A stretch of DNA of 64,000 nt from Macrococcoides equi. Its GTDB lineage: Bacteria; Bacillota; Bacilli; Staphylococcales; Staphylococcaceae. A program made the translations under genes and the position numbers. The stretch lies in NCBI RefSeq assembly GCF_047425865.1, contig NZ_CP179735.1. One strand, 5' to 3'. This document shows, piece after piece, positions 27,533 to 36,149 of the stretch (within the stretch, counting starts at the first letter, position 1; each line of letters begins with the position of its first letter). Under the pieces are notes generated by a model, which was not told the DNA's origin, ran no database searches, and saw only the letters and a list, made by a program, of their open reading frames with translations.

Positions 27533-28323
27533 AACATATCATAAATCTTTTGTTTATTTGTGGTTTATTAATTGCAATCTATCCAATTATCGCAAAGATT
27601 TATTACAATTATGATTCGACGAAACAAGCTGAGCAGCTTGATAATAGTCGTATTGATGAACAAACTAAAAGCAGGTATAAGCAACAAATGGCATATAATG
27701 ATGCTGTGAGAAGCAGAAAGCAACAGCTTACTTCTCCAGAGGTAAAGACAAGACCAAAGGGAAAAGATGCAATACTAAAGAAGTCGGAAGAAATTATCGC
27801 AACAGTTAAGATCCCAAAGCTGAAATTACATTATCCTGTATTTGACGGCGCAACACCGAAAAACTTAAATAAAGGTGTATCACGAGTGACTGGAACGAGT
27901 TATCCCGTTGGTGGACTCTCAACAAACAGTGTTCTTGCAGCACACTCTTATTCACCGTTTCAGGAATGGTTCACGCATATTGATCGCTTGAAGAACGGTG
28001 ATAAAGTCATCGTGAATAACTTTAAAGAGAAACTCACCTATCAAGTTTATGACAGAGTAATTGTTACACCGGATAAAGTTGAAGCAATGGATATCAAAAA
28101 AGGTAAAGATATTATTACGTTACTTACATGTACACCAGATGGAAGTAAACGTCTACTTATCTATGCACAGCGTGCGCATCCGAAACAAATTATCAAACAG
28201 CAAGCGCAACCTATTCAGCAGAAGTCATGGTATGAACAAATTAAAGTATTATCAGATTCATGGCTTGTTTTATGTCTCGTGTTTATGATGACCTATATAT
28301 TTTTAGTGTCAAAGAGAAAATAA
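27529..28323 (+). CDS. Class C sortase 2
   Basis: A 264-residue sortase with N- and C-terminal membrane helices and triad His139 (LAAHSY), Cys201 (TLLTCTPDG) and Arg208 (SKRLLIY). It begins with GTG in the sequence GTGA shared with the stop of sortase 1, so the two are translationally coupled. I find no clear lid motif. It may attach the tip adhesin or anchor the finished pilus, dividing labour with sortase 1. A strong terminator closes the operon. Confidence 0.9.
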   Translation: MKHIINLLFICGLLIAIYPIIAKIYYNYDSTKQAEQLDNSRIDEQTKSRYKQQMAYNDAVRSRKQQLTSPEVKTRPKGKDAILKKSEEIIATVKIPKLKLHYPVFDGATPKNLNKGVSRVTGTSYPVGGLSTNSVLAAHSYSPFQEWFTHIDRLKNGDKVIVNNFKEKLTYQVYDRVIVTPDKVEAMDIKKGKDIITLLTCTPDGSKRLLIYAQRAHPKQIIKQQAQPIQQKSWYEQIKVLSDSWLVLCLVFMMTYIFLVSKRK

Positions 28324-28391
28324 ACATTTCAACATACTCCTTGTAAAGAAGTCACTTACTAAGTGAAATCCTTCAAGAATTAATAGTGTAA

Positions 28392-28426
28392 AAAACGTCC
28401 AAAGCAAATACGACTTTGGACGTTTT
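28392..28426 (+). terminator. Terminator of the pilus operon
   Basis: Perfect stem AAAACGTCCAAAG / CTTTGGACGTTTT with a 9-base loop. Confidence 0.85.
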
Positions 28427-28639
28427 CATAGTTTGATGCTCATAGTATTGATATCATTCTTCAAGTTAAAAATTTTATAAGTATGTAGACATTACTTTAT
28501 TGAGTATATTTGTATATAAGGATTCTATTACGTTTCAAATATATACTTTATAATTCAGCTAAGATTGATTTAATAATTCATTTAGCAGACTTATTATATA
28601 TAGAAAACTCCAATTACAAATTTTTTGCTGTTCAAAAGA
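28427..28639. other. Intergenic, nothing recognised
   Basis: AT-rich gap between the pilus operon terminator and the end of the NTF2-like gene. No supported ORF or RNA. Confidence 0.4.
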
Positions 28640-28990
28640 TTAATCTCTTACTAACTCAGCCTCCATATGTAAGCGTATTAACTTCTGATTTTTAAATGTA
28701 AGGAGACAAACAGCTAGAGGCTCAATTAAAGTATAGTCATGATTTTCTCTTATAATATCTGTAACTACAATCTGTTCATCACTCCTTGTGTAACTTTTCA
28801 GAACCTCAAAAGTCCAATCTTGCTCTTTTTCAAATCTCTTCTTTAAAAGATTAATTGTTTGACAATAGTTATAGTTAACTTCTCTAGAACCATTACAAAT
28901 AAATGTAGTTTTTAAAGAGTCTGATACCTGTTTCTTCATACTTTCCAGATTTTGATCCTTCCAGTTGATAAATAAATTAACGTAGCACAT
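28640..28990 (-). CDS. Small NTF2/SnoaL-like protein
   Basis: A 116-residue soluble protein with alternating strands compatible with an NTF2-like fold: an N-terminal helix (NLESMKKQVSDSL), then strands around FEVLKSYTRSDEQIVVTDII, TLIEPLAVCLLTFKNQKLI and RLHMEAEL. These small proteins often bind or isomerise small hydrophobic ligands, but no catalytic residues can be assigned. It is a single gene near the Lrp-type regulator. Fold assignment is by eye only. Confidence 0.55.
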   Translation of the reverse strand: MCYVNLFINWKDQNLESMKKQVSDSLKTTFICNGSREVNYNYCQTINLLKKRFEKEQDWTFEVLKSYTRSDEQIVVTDIIRENHDYTLIEPLAVCLLTFKNQKLIRLHMEAELVRD

Positions 28991-29122
28991 TATGTATAAC
29001 CACCTATAATATGATATTTTAAGGATAATATAAATATGCTTAATTTATTTAACTTTTATACGTAGGTTCAATTTATAGTCTAAATTCTATTTTAAAAATG
29101 ACTAATAAATTTACTAGTTTAT

Positions 29123-29509
29123 CTATATAACAACTTCCACTGTATACCTTGAATATTTTGATAACAATTGAATAAATTCTTTTAATCCATCTTTATCAAA
29201 ATGACTCTTCAAGATATAACGTGCTCGCGCACTAACCTTTTGAAATTCTTCTATTTCGTCATACTCCATAACCAATGATTCGATTTGAGAGTAAAAACTA
29301 CCATTTAAAAAGACTCTAATATATTGCGTATCTTCATAACCCTTCTTAATTGTAATTTGAGAGACGTCGCCACGTTCAATCAAATGATTAATTCTATTAC
29401 CTACAGCCTGCCCACTCATATGAACTTTTTCACCAATTTCTTTATTAGTTAATCTGCTATCTTGCTTTAACATTCTTATGATTTCTAAATCAGTATGTTC
29501 TATTAACAT
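29123..29509 (-). CDS. Lrp/AsnC-family transcriptional regulator
   Basis: A 128-residue protein with an N-terminal AsnC-type helix-turn-helix (TDLEIIRMLKQDSRLTNKEI, then HMSGQAVGNRINHLIERG) and a C-terminal RAM-like ligand-binding half. It is divergent from the dead isochorismatase-like gene at 29586, which was probably its target. Full length for short Lrp-type regulators, and the frame is intact. Confidence 0.82.
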   Translation of the reverse strand: MLIEHTDLEIIRMLKQDSRLTNKEIGEKVHMSGQAVGNRINHLIERGDVSQITIKKGYEDTQYIRVFLNGSFYSQIESLVMEYDEIEEFQKVSARARYILKSHFDKDGLKEFIQLLSKYSRYTVEVVI

Positions 29510-29585
29510 AGTTCTTTCACATAGTAATGTCTACTTATAATTAAATTAATTATAATATTTTATCAAATAAAAGGGAGAGAATAAA

Positions 29586-29840
29586 ATGAATAAAGCATTA
29601 CTTATCATCAATGTACAAAATGACTACTTTAAAGATGAAAAATAACCGTTATATAATATAGATGAAGCACTTATTATGATTTTAAAAAACGAATCCAAAT
29701 AAACTAAAAAATGATGATTTAGAATTAGAAAAAACTATTGTTAGTACTTTTAACTAAAATAGAAAGAACTTTGGTACAAGATGAATTAAAAATCAGTTAA
29801 ATAAATTAGGTATTATAGTATATAGGCGGAAAATAGGTCG
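29586..29840 (+). pseudogene. Isochorismatase-family hydrolase remnant
   Basis: ATG after AAGGGAGAG starts MNKALLIINVQNDYFKDEK and then hits TAA; PLYNIDEALIMILKNESK continues in frame, followed by more stops. Asp of the VQND motif matches the family catalytic aspartate (compare IIDMQN of the intact gene at 36757). The rest is decayed. Confidence 0.7.
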
Positions 29841-29919
29841 TATTATGAAAAAATATAATTTAATATCAGTTTATACTAAAAGCTAAATATAAAAATCATC
29901 AGAAAGAAGACAAAATTAA

Positions 29920-29957
29920 AAAGCAAGACTCTTGTAGAATACAGAAATCTTGCTTTA
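29920..29957. terminator. Hairpin after the isochorismatase remnant
   Basis: AAAGCAAGA pairs with TCTTGCTTT across an 18-base loop, in a position suited to end the former gene. Confidence 0.5.
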
Positions 29958-29989
29958 ATGAAAGTAACTTAATAAAAAGTTCAATTGTT

Positions 29990-30611
29990 GGGGTTCACTA
30001 ACGATGACTACGCTACCATGATGACGATGGACAATCGTAACTCTTTCAAGGTGGCCGAACTCTGTATCAAAGTCAGGAAATTCAACCGTCTTTTCTGAAA
30101 TATAACGTTGAAAGCCTGACGCCCTCTTTTTTCATGATAAACTTTAAGCTTTCTATTCCCTTTCATAGGAAGTGAATGAACATGCAGAATATCATCCTTG
30201 AACATTCTGGACAGCGGTTCAACAGGACAGCTAATAGATTCTTCATTTCTGCCTATGATTGTATCGGGTGTCCAGCCGTCGGCTATCTTTTGGTGACTAT
30301 AACTGAGTCGATACTTGGGAAGGACAATCTTACGTTTTCCAAAATGGATTTTTCTCTTCTTATAGTTCTGATAGAGCTCCAGTGCAGATATACCATTAAA
30401 TACATTATAAACAGCCTGCCATGACCGTTTAACTATTCGGCAGAGCTCACTAACTGAAATTTTCTGGTAGTAATATGATTCTATGCACTCAAGTTCCTCC
30501 GTGTAAGATGTGTATAGGCCATTTGTGCTAACTCTTTATGTTTGCTTTGGTCGAAAATACATATTGAGTTTAGCACAGAAGGCTTTTTTAGTTCTCAGCT
30601 TAATTTTACTA
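29990..30611 (-). pseudogene. Truncated, decayed IS30-family element
   Basis: Similar to the intact element at 39648-40702. The promoter-side block CATATTGAGTTTAGCACAGA plus AGGCTTTTTTAG is identical, and SLPMKGNRK...EKRGRQAF matches residues ~121-142 of the transposase, but the frame breaks after that. Everything past the HGS.VI segment (around transposase residue 175) is missing, along with one end. It cannot transpose on its own. Confidence 0.8.
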
Positions 30612-30750
30612 TCGGCATAAATAAAACTATAATTAACAATACTTAATTTATGAAAATATATGTATAATTGGTAGTAGAAAACTCATATTTGTCTGAAAAA
30701 TATGAAATTTCAAATGCTTATCAATATTTTATTTTTAAAGGAGAGTTACA

Positions 30751-32334
30751 ATGCGTTCACAATGGCAAACATCAGAAGATAGATTAAAACTACTTAAAGA
30801 ACTCGTAAAACAAGACAGCATAACTAATAGTGAAGGTGAAGTCAATTTTCCGTTTTATATCAAACGGACATTAAAACAATTAGAATATTTTAATAAAAAT
30901 GAATCACATATTAAATTTATTGAAACTTACGATCACAAAAACGCAGTGGTAGCACTATATCGTTCTCATGATATCGATGACACAATCATTTTGATGAGTC
31001 ACTATGATACGGTCGATACCAATGACTTCGGTCCCTTTCAATCACTTGCATTCGATTGTGATGCCTTAAATAAAGCATTTCAGAAAAATTTAGATAGCTT
31101 TAATGATGATCAGCAATCAGATATAAAATCTGATAAATATCTATTTGGTCGTGGTGTAATGGACATGAAATCTGGTCTCATGATGCATCTGAGTTTACTT
31201 GAAAAAGCAATCAATGAATCATGGCCAATCAATATTATTTTGCTAACTGTACCTGATGAGGAAGTGAATTCTTCAGGTATGAGAAGTGCCGTCAATGATT
31301 TATCAGATTTTATTGAACAGGAAAATCTGAAATTATTGCTAATAATGAACGGCGAACCTGCATTTAGTCAACACCCTGACGATGAACAGTACTATATTTA
31401 TAATGGCAGTATAGGAAAAATAATGCCTTCGGTATTTGTTTATGGTAAAGAAACTCATGTCGGTGAACCTCTGAAGGGATTAAGTGCAAATTATCTTATC
31501 AGTCGAATTAATTCAGAAATCGAATATAATCCATTACTTACAGAACAATATAAAGATGAAATATCTCCATTACCAGTGAGTTTATATATGAAGGATTTAA
31601 AAGATGAATATAATGTACAAACACCTTTTATGGCTGTAAGCTATTATAATGTATTTTTATTTGAGCAAAGTTCAGCTCAAGTTTTCAAAAAATTTAATAC
31701 TATCATTGAACAAACGATGAAAACGTGTACGAATGATTTAAAATTGTATTATGAAGAATTACCGCCTATCAAAGTTATCACTTATGAAAAACTCATGCAG
31801 TCAATGATTGACAAACATGGTCAATCAGTCGTTGATAAGATTCTAAATGATACAAATTTAAGTGATGAAAGATTATATGCACAGGAAGTTATTCAACAGT
31901 TACTGTTGTTAGACAATAGCAATGATTATACAGTCGTTACATATTTAAATCCTCCCTATTACCCATCTGTAAATAGCGGACAACAAAAACTAATTAAATC
32001 TATTTCTAAATATGCTATCAAACAGATGAAAAAACAATTTAATCGAGAGACACAGAAGATATATTATTTTAATGGCATCTCTGATCTAAGCTATGTAAAT
32101 TATACTCACGAAGCTTCCGATGAACACATTTACAGTTCAAATACACCTGGTTTTGGAAGAACTTATGACATTCCTTTTGATGCAATGAAAAAATTAAAAG
32201 CTCCAGTCATCAATATTGGAGCTTTTGGTAAAGATGCACATCAACTCACTGAGCGCATTGATATTAAAAGTGTTTCAGAAGAAGTGCCTTATGTATTAAA
32301 TAAAATATTCCATAAATTTTTTATCAATAAATAA
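30751..32334 (+). CDS. M20-family peptidase, RocB-like
   Basis: A 527-residue metallopeptidase of the M20 family, related to RocB (named for arginine utilisation). Metal ligands are visible: His in MSHYDTVDT, Asp in GRGVMDMKSG, the catalytic and metal Glu pair in PDEEVNSSG, and a C-terminal His in FGKDAHQ. Length matches RocB (about 540). Likely acts on an acylated amino acid or dipeptide, but the substrate is unproven. It is transcribed alone behind AAAGGAGAG and has its own terminator. Flanked by two decayed IS elements, it sits in a patch of past insertions. Confidence 0.83.
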   Translation: MRSQWQTSEDRLKLLKELVKQDSITNSEGEVNFPFYIKRTLKQLEYFNKNESHIKFIETYDHKNAVVALYRSHDIDDTIILMSHYDTVDTNDFGPFQSLAFDCDALNKAFQKNLDSFNDDQQSDIKSDKYLFGRGVMDMKSGLMMHLSLLEKAINESWPINIILLTVPDEEVNSSGMRSAVNDLSDFIEQENLKLLLIMNGEPAFSQHPDDEQYYIYNGSIGKIMPSVFVYGKETHVGEPLKGLSANYLISRINSEIEYNPLLTEQYKDEISPLPVSLYMKDLKDEYNVQTPFMAVSYYNVFLFEQSSAQVFKKFNTIIEQTMKTCTNDLKLYYEELPPIKVITYEKLMQSMIDKHGQSVVDKILNDTNLSDERLYAQEVIQQLLLLDNSNDYTVVTYLNPPYYPSVNSGQQKLIKSISKYAIKQMKKQFNRETQKIYYFNGISDLSYVNYTHEASDEHIYSSNTPGFGRTYDIPFDAMKKLKAPVINIGAFGKDAHQLTERIDIKSVSEEVPYVLNKIFHKFFINK

Positions 32335-32347
32335 TTAATACGCATTT

Positions 32348-32377
32348 AAACGGTGACTTATATGAAGTTGCCGTTTT
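32348..32377 (+). terminator. Terminator of the RocB-like gene
   Basis: Stem AAACGGTGACTT / AAGTTGCCGTTT (two G-U pairs) with a 5-base loop, then T. Confidence 0.75.
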
Positions 32378-32469
32378 ATTAATTTGCCTGCACCTCTCTT
32401 TGGGTATTATTGCATACGACGTCTTTATATAACCATAAAAATCGGTCAATTAGTACATGTGTTTTATTT

Positions 32470-33110
32470 GATTTTTCTTAATGATTCTCCTTCTAAAAAT
32501 ATTTTATAACACTTTGATACAGCACGATCTAAAATCGCATCTGCGATGGCTCCACCACCTAATTTCTTATGCCATTCTACGGAATTCATTTGTGAACAAA
32601 GAATTAATGATTTTTCACGGCTTCTTATTTCAAATACCTCCATTAGATATTAGATACTTTTATTCTTGTTCAGTTGTATTAGTTAATAAAAAATCGTCAA
32701 TTACTAGAATATCTTTCCTGCTAAGCTTCTTTAATAGTCTGTCTAAGCTATTATTATAATCAGCTTGTTATAGCTTACTTAATAAGTCTGTCATTTTAAA
32801 GAATAATCCGTTATACCCATTATCAATCGCATGATTTATTAAAGCACAAGCGATGTAACTTTTACTAGTGCCGGTGGCACCTTGAATAATGAGATTATTA
32901 TTGGAAAGTATATAGTCATTTGTAGATAGTTGCTCAATTGTTTCGGACTTCAATTTCCTTTTTGGTGAATAGATTAAGTTTTCTAATCTAGCATTAATCA
33001 CAGATAAATTCGCAGCTTTTCTATATCTCTCTTTTTTATTTCTTAATCGAGTATCAGATTCTTCAGTTATTATTTTTTCTAAGATATCTAAAGTAGATAA
33101 ATTTGGGTTC
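32470..33110 (-). pseudogene. istB: IS21-family helper ATPase (IstB) remnant
   Basis: The minus strand from ~33110 reads LDILEKIITEESDTRLRNKK and continues to the Walker A region IIQGATGTSKSYIACALINHA, ending at 32768. After breaks it resumes as LSRKDILVIDDFLLTNTTEQ (Walker B) and SREKSLILCSQMNSVEWHKK with LGGGAIADAILDRAVSKCYK. These are IstB blocks in order, but with stops and frame changes between them. No istA partner is present, so the element is dead. Confidence 0.82.
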
Positions 33111-33141
33111 TAAGAAAGTAGTCTAAATGTAAAATCGCATA

Positions 33142-33171
33142 AAAAAATGGAATGCATTTCTCCATTCCAAA
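33142..33171 (-). terminator. Minus-strand terminator
   Basis: TTGGAATG / CATTCCA stem followed by seven Ts when read leftwards. It probably ends the small-ORF transcript coming from 33.6 kb. Confidence 0.65.
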
Positions 33172-33307
33172 TAGTTTAACTTTTTTGGGTTACTACAGCT
33201 CTTTGTTTATAGTTTTCGTTCGGTTTTTGTCGTAGCGGCAACTTCTGTTCCGCCGTTTATCCTGTTAATCTTAAGAGGAAAGGACTTATGTCTCATTCTC
33301 TTTAATT

Positions 33308-33451
33308 AATGTGCTAACATTTCTTCTTTAACTTCTTCACCTTTTAAATCACTTGGGTAGTAAGTTGGCCAATGCTCCATTTCTTTTAATAAAGCAGTGC
33401 GATCATCACCCATGTATAAGCGGTTAAAATTTCTAAGAAAGCTAACCGTTA
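33308..33451 (-). pseudogene. Short coding remnant of unknown family
   Basis: A frame reading FNRLYMGDDRTALLKEMEHW and ending EEVKEEMLAH-stop has protein-like composition but no start with a ribosome-binding site; it overlaps a hairpin shared with the small ORF upstream. I do not recognise the family. Possibly the tail of a truncated gene. Confidence 0.35.
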
Positions 33452-33454
33452 TTA

Positions 33455-33622
33455 TTAGTCAGCTTTCTTAATCATTCCATCATTTTCTTTAATAATTTTT
33501 TCTAGCACTTTATCTGCTCTTCCGACAAAGTTCAAATTTTTCGGGAAGTTAAACTCGATAATTACTCTTTCTCCTGGTTTAATCGTTTCTTCAGAATTAG
33601 TAAATTTCAGATCTTTATTCAT
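33455..33622 (-). CDS. Small hypothetical protein (55 residues)
   Basis: An ATG at 33622 is preceded by AAAGGAGGGATAATATTT, a strong ribosome-binding site. The product begins MNKDLKFTNSEETIKPGERV and continues with IIEFNFPKNLNFVGRADKVL, ending KKAD. It is charged and soluble with no signal peptide. Its end forms a hairpin with downstream sequence (AAGAAAGCT..AGCTTTCTT, 33435-33471). Function is unknown. It lies 27 bases after the XRE regulator on the same strand and may be the third gene of that operon. Confidence 0.55.
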   Translation of the reverse strand: MNKDLKFTNSEETIKPGERVIIEFNFPKNLNFVGRADKVLEKIIKENDGMIKKAD

Positions 33623-33648
33623 AAATATTATCCCTCCTTTGAGATGTT

Positions 33649-33840
33649 CTATTTCATATAAAAGATTTCATTCACAGTCGCTTCAAAGTATTCACTTAAA
33701 GCTAATGCAAGCTTTAGGGTTGGATCGTATTTATCTTGTTCTATAGCAATAATAGTTTGTCTCGTTACACCCATTGATTTTGCTAATTGCTCTTGGGTTA
33801 TTTTTCTCTCTTTTCTTAATATCTTCAAATTGTTTTTCAT
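33649..33840 (-). CDS. Small XRE/Cro-type regulator (YozG-like)
   Basis: A 63-residue lambda-repressor-like helix-turn-helix protein: MKNNLKILRKERKITQEQLA, then TRQTIIAIEQDKYDPTLKLA. The ATG at 33840 overlaps the stop of the upstream membrane-protein gene by one base, which supports this start over the longer frame. Such tiny regulators paired with a small membrane protein are common in Firmicutes and usually regulate their own operon. The 23-bp inverted repeat upstream of the operon is a likely operator. Confidence 0.85.
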   Translation of the reverse strand: MKNNLKILRKERKITQEQLAKSMGVTRQTIIAIEQDKYDPTLKLALALSEYFEATVNEIFYMK

Positions 33841-34130
33841 CAGCTTAAATATCCATATACCAAACCTAGTACTAGACAAATTGCGAATACAAGGAAGATT
33901 GTTATTACAATAGGTTTTATTTTGTCATTTCCCATTTTACTTTGCATCATCATTATATTAACTCGATAAACTATCAACATTGATAACATCACTATAAATG
34001 AATTAGAAAGACTACCGTTAACGACAAAGTGAGAGATACTCATAATCAGCAGCATCCCCATACCGAATATCCAACTCAATTTAATACTTTGATTTGATTG
34101 ATGTAATTCCATCTCATCTGGTTTTCTCAT
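33840..34130 (-). CDS. Small membrane protein paired with XRE regulator
   Basis: A 96-residue protein with three predicted membrane helices (residues about 17-36, 43-60 and 73-95), preceded by GAGGAGGG. It overlaps the XRE gene by one base and so forms an operon with it. The type resembles the DUF6442-like membrane partners of YozG-type regulators, though the family name is a recollection. The partner may sense membrane state and modulate the regulator. Confidence 0.7.
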   Translation of the reverse strand: MRKPDEMELHQSNQSIKLSWIFGMGMLLIMSISHFVVNGSLSNSFIVMLSMLIVYRVNIMMMQSKMGNDKIKPIVITIFLVFAICLVLGLVYGYLS

Positions 34131-34145
34131 CTAAATCCCTCCTCA

Positions 34146-34215
34146 AAATGTTAAAAGTTCTTTACATTCTTATAGTATAATTTTTACACTAAAATGTAAA
34201 GAACTTTTAACATTT
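34146..34215. promoter_or_regulatory. Perfect 23-bp inverted repeat around the XRE-operon promoter
   Basis: Arms at 34146-34168 and 34193-34215 are perfect complements, each containing GTTAAAAGTTCTTTACA. The 24-base centre has promoter hexamers for the minus strand (TTTACA in the right arm, then TACTAT after 17 bases). The left arm lies between the promoter and the ribosome-binding site. The geometry suggests two operator copies flanking the -10 region for autoregulation. The VOC gene on the other side may share it. Confidence 0.7.
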
Positions 34216-34289
34216 ATCATTCCCAACATATTTTCCTCTTTACTCTAACGTCACGTTTTACCTTACGATTTAAGTAAGGAGGTGATGAC

Positions 34290-34706
34290 ATGGAATTCTA
34301 TCAAATGCCGTTGTTTAATAAAATATTGGTGAGAGATATTGAAAAAGCTGAGAATTGGTATCGTCACACTTTAGGATTTCAAAGTGTATTAAAGTTTCGT
34401 TATGAATCAAATGAAGTAATAATGAATCATCTAAGACTGAAAAAATATCAGGATATTATGCTGATTCAGTCTGATGACTTTACTAGTGGAAATGGTTGTT
34501 TCATTAATCTTCTTGTTGATGATATAGAAACGATTGCAAAGTCGATATCCGAGAAGTATGTGTTACAACCGTTAGAACAGATGCCGTGGAATGCGATTGA
34601 GATGACCATCATTGATCCTGATGGTTATCAAATAACATTAACGGAATCGAATATTAGTGATGAAGATTTTGAGAAGTTAATGGGTAGTGTTTCAAAAAAA
34701 TATTAA
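34290..34706 (+). CDS. VOC-superfamily protein (glyoxalase/bleomycin-resistance fold)
   Basis: A 138-residue protein with the paired beta-alpha-beta-beta-beta modules of the VOC fold: ILVRDIEKAENWYRHTLGF in the first half, then FINLLVDDIETIAKSI and IIDPDGYQITLTE in the second. The C-terminal metal-ligand Glu is present. These proteins bind metals, antibiotics or act on small electrophiles; the substrate here is unknown. AAGGAGGTGATGAC gives an almost perfect ribosome-binding site. Confidence 0.85.
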   Translation: MEFYQMPLFNKILVRDIEKAENWYRHTLGFQSVLKFRYESNEVIMNHLRLKKYQDIMLIQSDDFTSGNGCFINLLVDDIETIAKSISEKYVLQPLEQMPWNAIEMTIIDPDGYQITLTESNISDEDFEKLMGSVSKKY

Positions 34707-34712
34707 ATAAAA

Positions 34713-34735
34713 AGTAGCGATTTTTCATCGCTACT
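34713..34735 (+). terminator. Terminator of the VOC gene
   Basis: Perfect stem AGTAGCGAT / ATCGCTACT with a 5-base loop. Confidence 0.7.
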
Positions 34736-34822
34736 ATCTATATTTCCGAGGAAATAAAAAAATTAGACTATATTCTGAACATAGACACAATGAAAGTATT
34801 ATTTATCTATTTCATTTCATTT

Positions 34823-35428
34823 TCATATTACATGAAGCACAAATTTAAGAATAAACAATAATGGTACTACTATTCTCCAACATATTTGTGATGCAATTTC
34901 TACATATTTATATTCTGGTTTTTTTTCAGCCTTTTTATTAATATCTATATTTTTAGTTAAAGGGTATAATTTATCCAATTTCTTTTTCCAATATGATTCT
35001 CTTATATACATCAACAGAATCCATCCACATATAAATAATACAACCCATAGTATACTAAATATCAAAGCATATTTTTCATCCTTAATATGTTCTAGTTGTG
35101 CCCCAACATATAACATGAAAAAGTTATATATAATAATAAATAACAGAAACAACTTTTTCTTTGCGCGACGTTCATTTATTTGTTCCATTTGTTCATATGA
35201 ATAATCTTTTATCATATTGTTTTCATCGTCTACACTATTTTGATTGAATAAATCGCTTATAGGAACTCCTAACACATTTGCTACAAGTCCCATACTTTCC
35301 AAACTACTTTCTTCACCTTTTTCAATTCTTTGAATTGTTCGCACACTTAACTTAGCTTCATCAGCTAATCTTTCTTGTGTCCATCCCTTGGCTTTTCTTA
35401 GTTGAGCAACATTATTATTTTCTTTCAT
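34823..35428 (-). CDS. XRE-type regulator with C-terminal membrane helices
   Basis: A 201-residue protein. Residues 5-60 form a helix-turn-helix (VAQLRKAKGWTQERLADEAK, then SVRTIQRIEKGEESS). After a linker come three hydrophobic segments near residues 92-108, 120-140 and 182-198. It would be a membrane-tethered transcription factor, a known arrangement in Firmicutes. I start it at ATG 35428 (AAAGGA upstream); a TTG at 35446 is in frame. Its target is not evident from context. Confidence 0.8.
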   Translation of the reverse strand: MKENNNVAQLRKAKGWTQERLADEAKLSVRTIQRIEKGEESSLESMGLVANVLGVPISDLFNQNSVDDENNMIKDYSYEQMEQINERRAKKKLFLLFIIIYNFFMLYVGAQLEHIKDEKYALIFSILWVVLFICGWILLMYIRESYWKKKLDKLYPLTKNIDINKKAEKKPEYKYVEIASQICWRIVVPLLFILKFVLHVI

Positions 35429-35577
35429 AACCTCATTCCTTTCCAATTGGTTAGGAAAAGTATACTAAATATCTCCAAATTATTACACGTCAGTAAAGTG
35501 ACAATGAGCCGACAACAAAGCGACAAAGGGCGTCAGTAATACTTTTATTACTTATTTATAATATTTTCTAAGAAAAT

Positions 35578-35632
35578 AACCGCATCATTTATGATACGAC
35601 TCAGCGTATCGGTTAAGAGTGAGGTTAATTTA
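35578..35632 (+). repeat. SCC att-like repeat, copy C
   Basis: On the minus strand it reads CGTATCATAAATGATGCGGTT, the well-known sequence across the staphylococcal SCC junction. Its flank AGCGTATCGGTTAAG...GAGGTTAATTT is shared with copy D2. It marks the border between two accessory units. Confidence 0.78.
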
Positions 35633-35639
35633 TAAAAAT

Positions 35640-35674
35640 AAATACCAATCCTCATCATCTGAGGATTGGTATTT
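35640..35674. terminator. Terminator of the DUF4240-like fragment
   Basis: Perfect 15-base stem (AAATACCAATCCTCA / TGAGGATTGGTATTT) with a 5-base loop. Confidence 0.8.
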
Positions 35675-35676
35675 AC

Positions 35677-35895
35677 CTATGTAATTTCAAGTAATTCTGA
35701 ATGATTATAAACAGATTTAGATTTATTTAGTGCTTCTTCTGTTATTTCCAATAACTCTTCAAAGCTATCTTCTACAAGATCCTCTTCAATAACACCCTCG
35801 TCCAACACTTCATAATAGTATTCATAACCCTGAGCGACTATAAAGCACCTCGTATATAGAAATGCATCATCAGAGTTAAATCTATTATTCTTCAT
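35677..35895 (-). CDS. Short DUF4240-like protein, probably a fragment
   Basis: A 72-residue acidic protein (NSDDAFLYTRCFIVAQGYEY, YYEVLDEG). The FLYTRCFIVAQG.EYYYEVL run resembles the core of DUF4240 proteins, which normally have another 60 or so residues on the N-terminal side. No strong ribosome-binding site precedes the ATG at 35895. Only about 45 bases separate its end from att copy C. It may be a surviving 3' piece of a longer gene. Confidence 0.5.
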   Translation of the reverse strand: MKNNRFNSDDAFLYTRCFIVAQGYEYYYEVLDEGVIEEDLVEDSFEELLEITEEALNKSKSVYNHSELLEIT

Positions 35896-36149
35896 AGGTA
35901 TTTTCTTAAGCCATGAATTTTCTATTACATAATAAAATTCAACCTATAAATTTTTATGATACAATATGTACATACTATATCAAAATAGTTTAATCCATAA
36001 AGTGATATACCTCCATCAATCAGATTATCCTTTTTATACATTGATTTATAAAATGTCGAATATAATCACTGGACTTCTAATTAATATTTATATATAATTA
36101 ATTTACAAATAAAAGAATTTGTCATTTGATAAATAAGGAGATGTTTTCT

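Noticed and set aside
32481..32759. Plus-strand 92-residue ORF
   Set aside because: It is the mirror of the decayed istB gene; the minus strand shows the real protein blocks.
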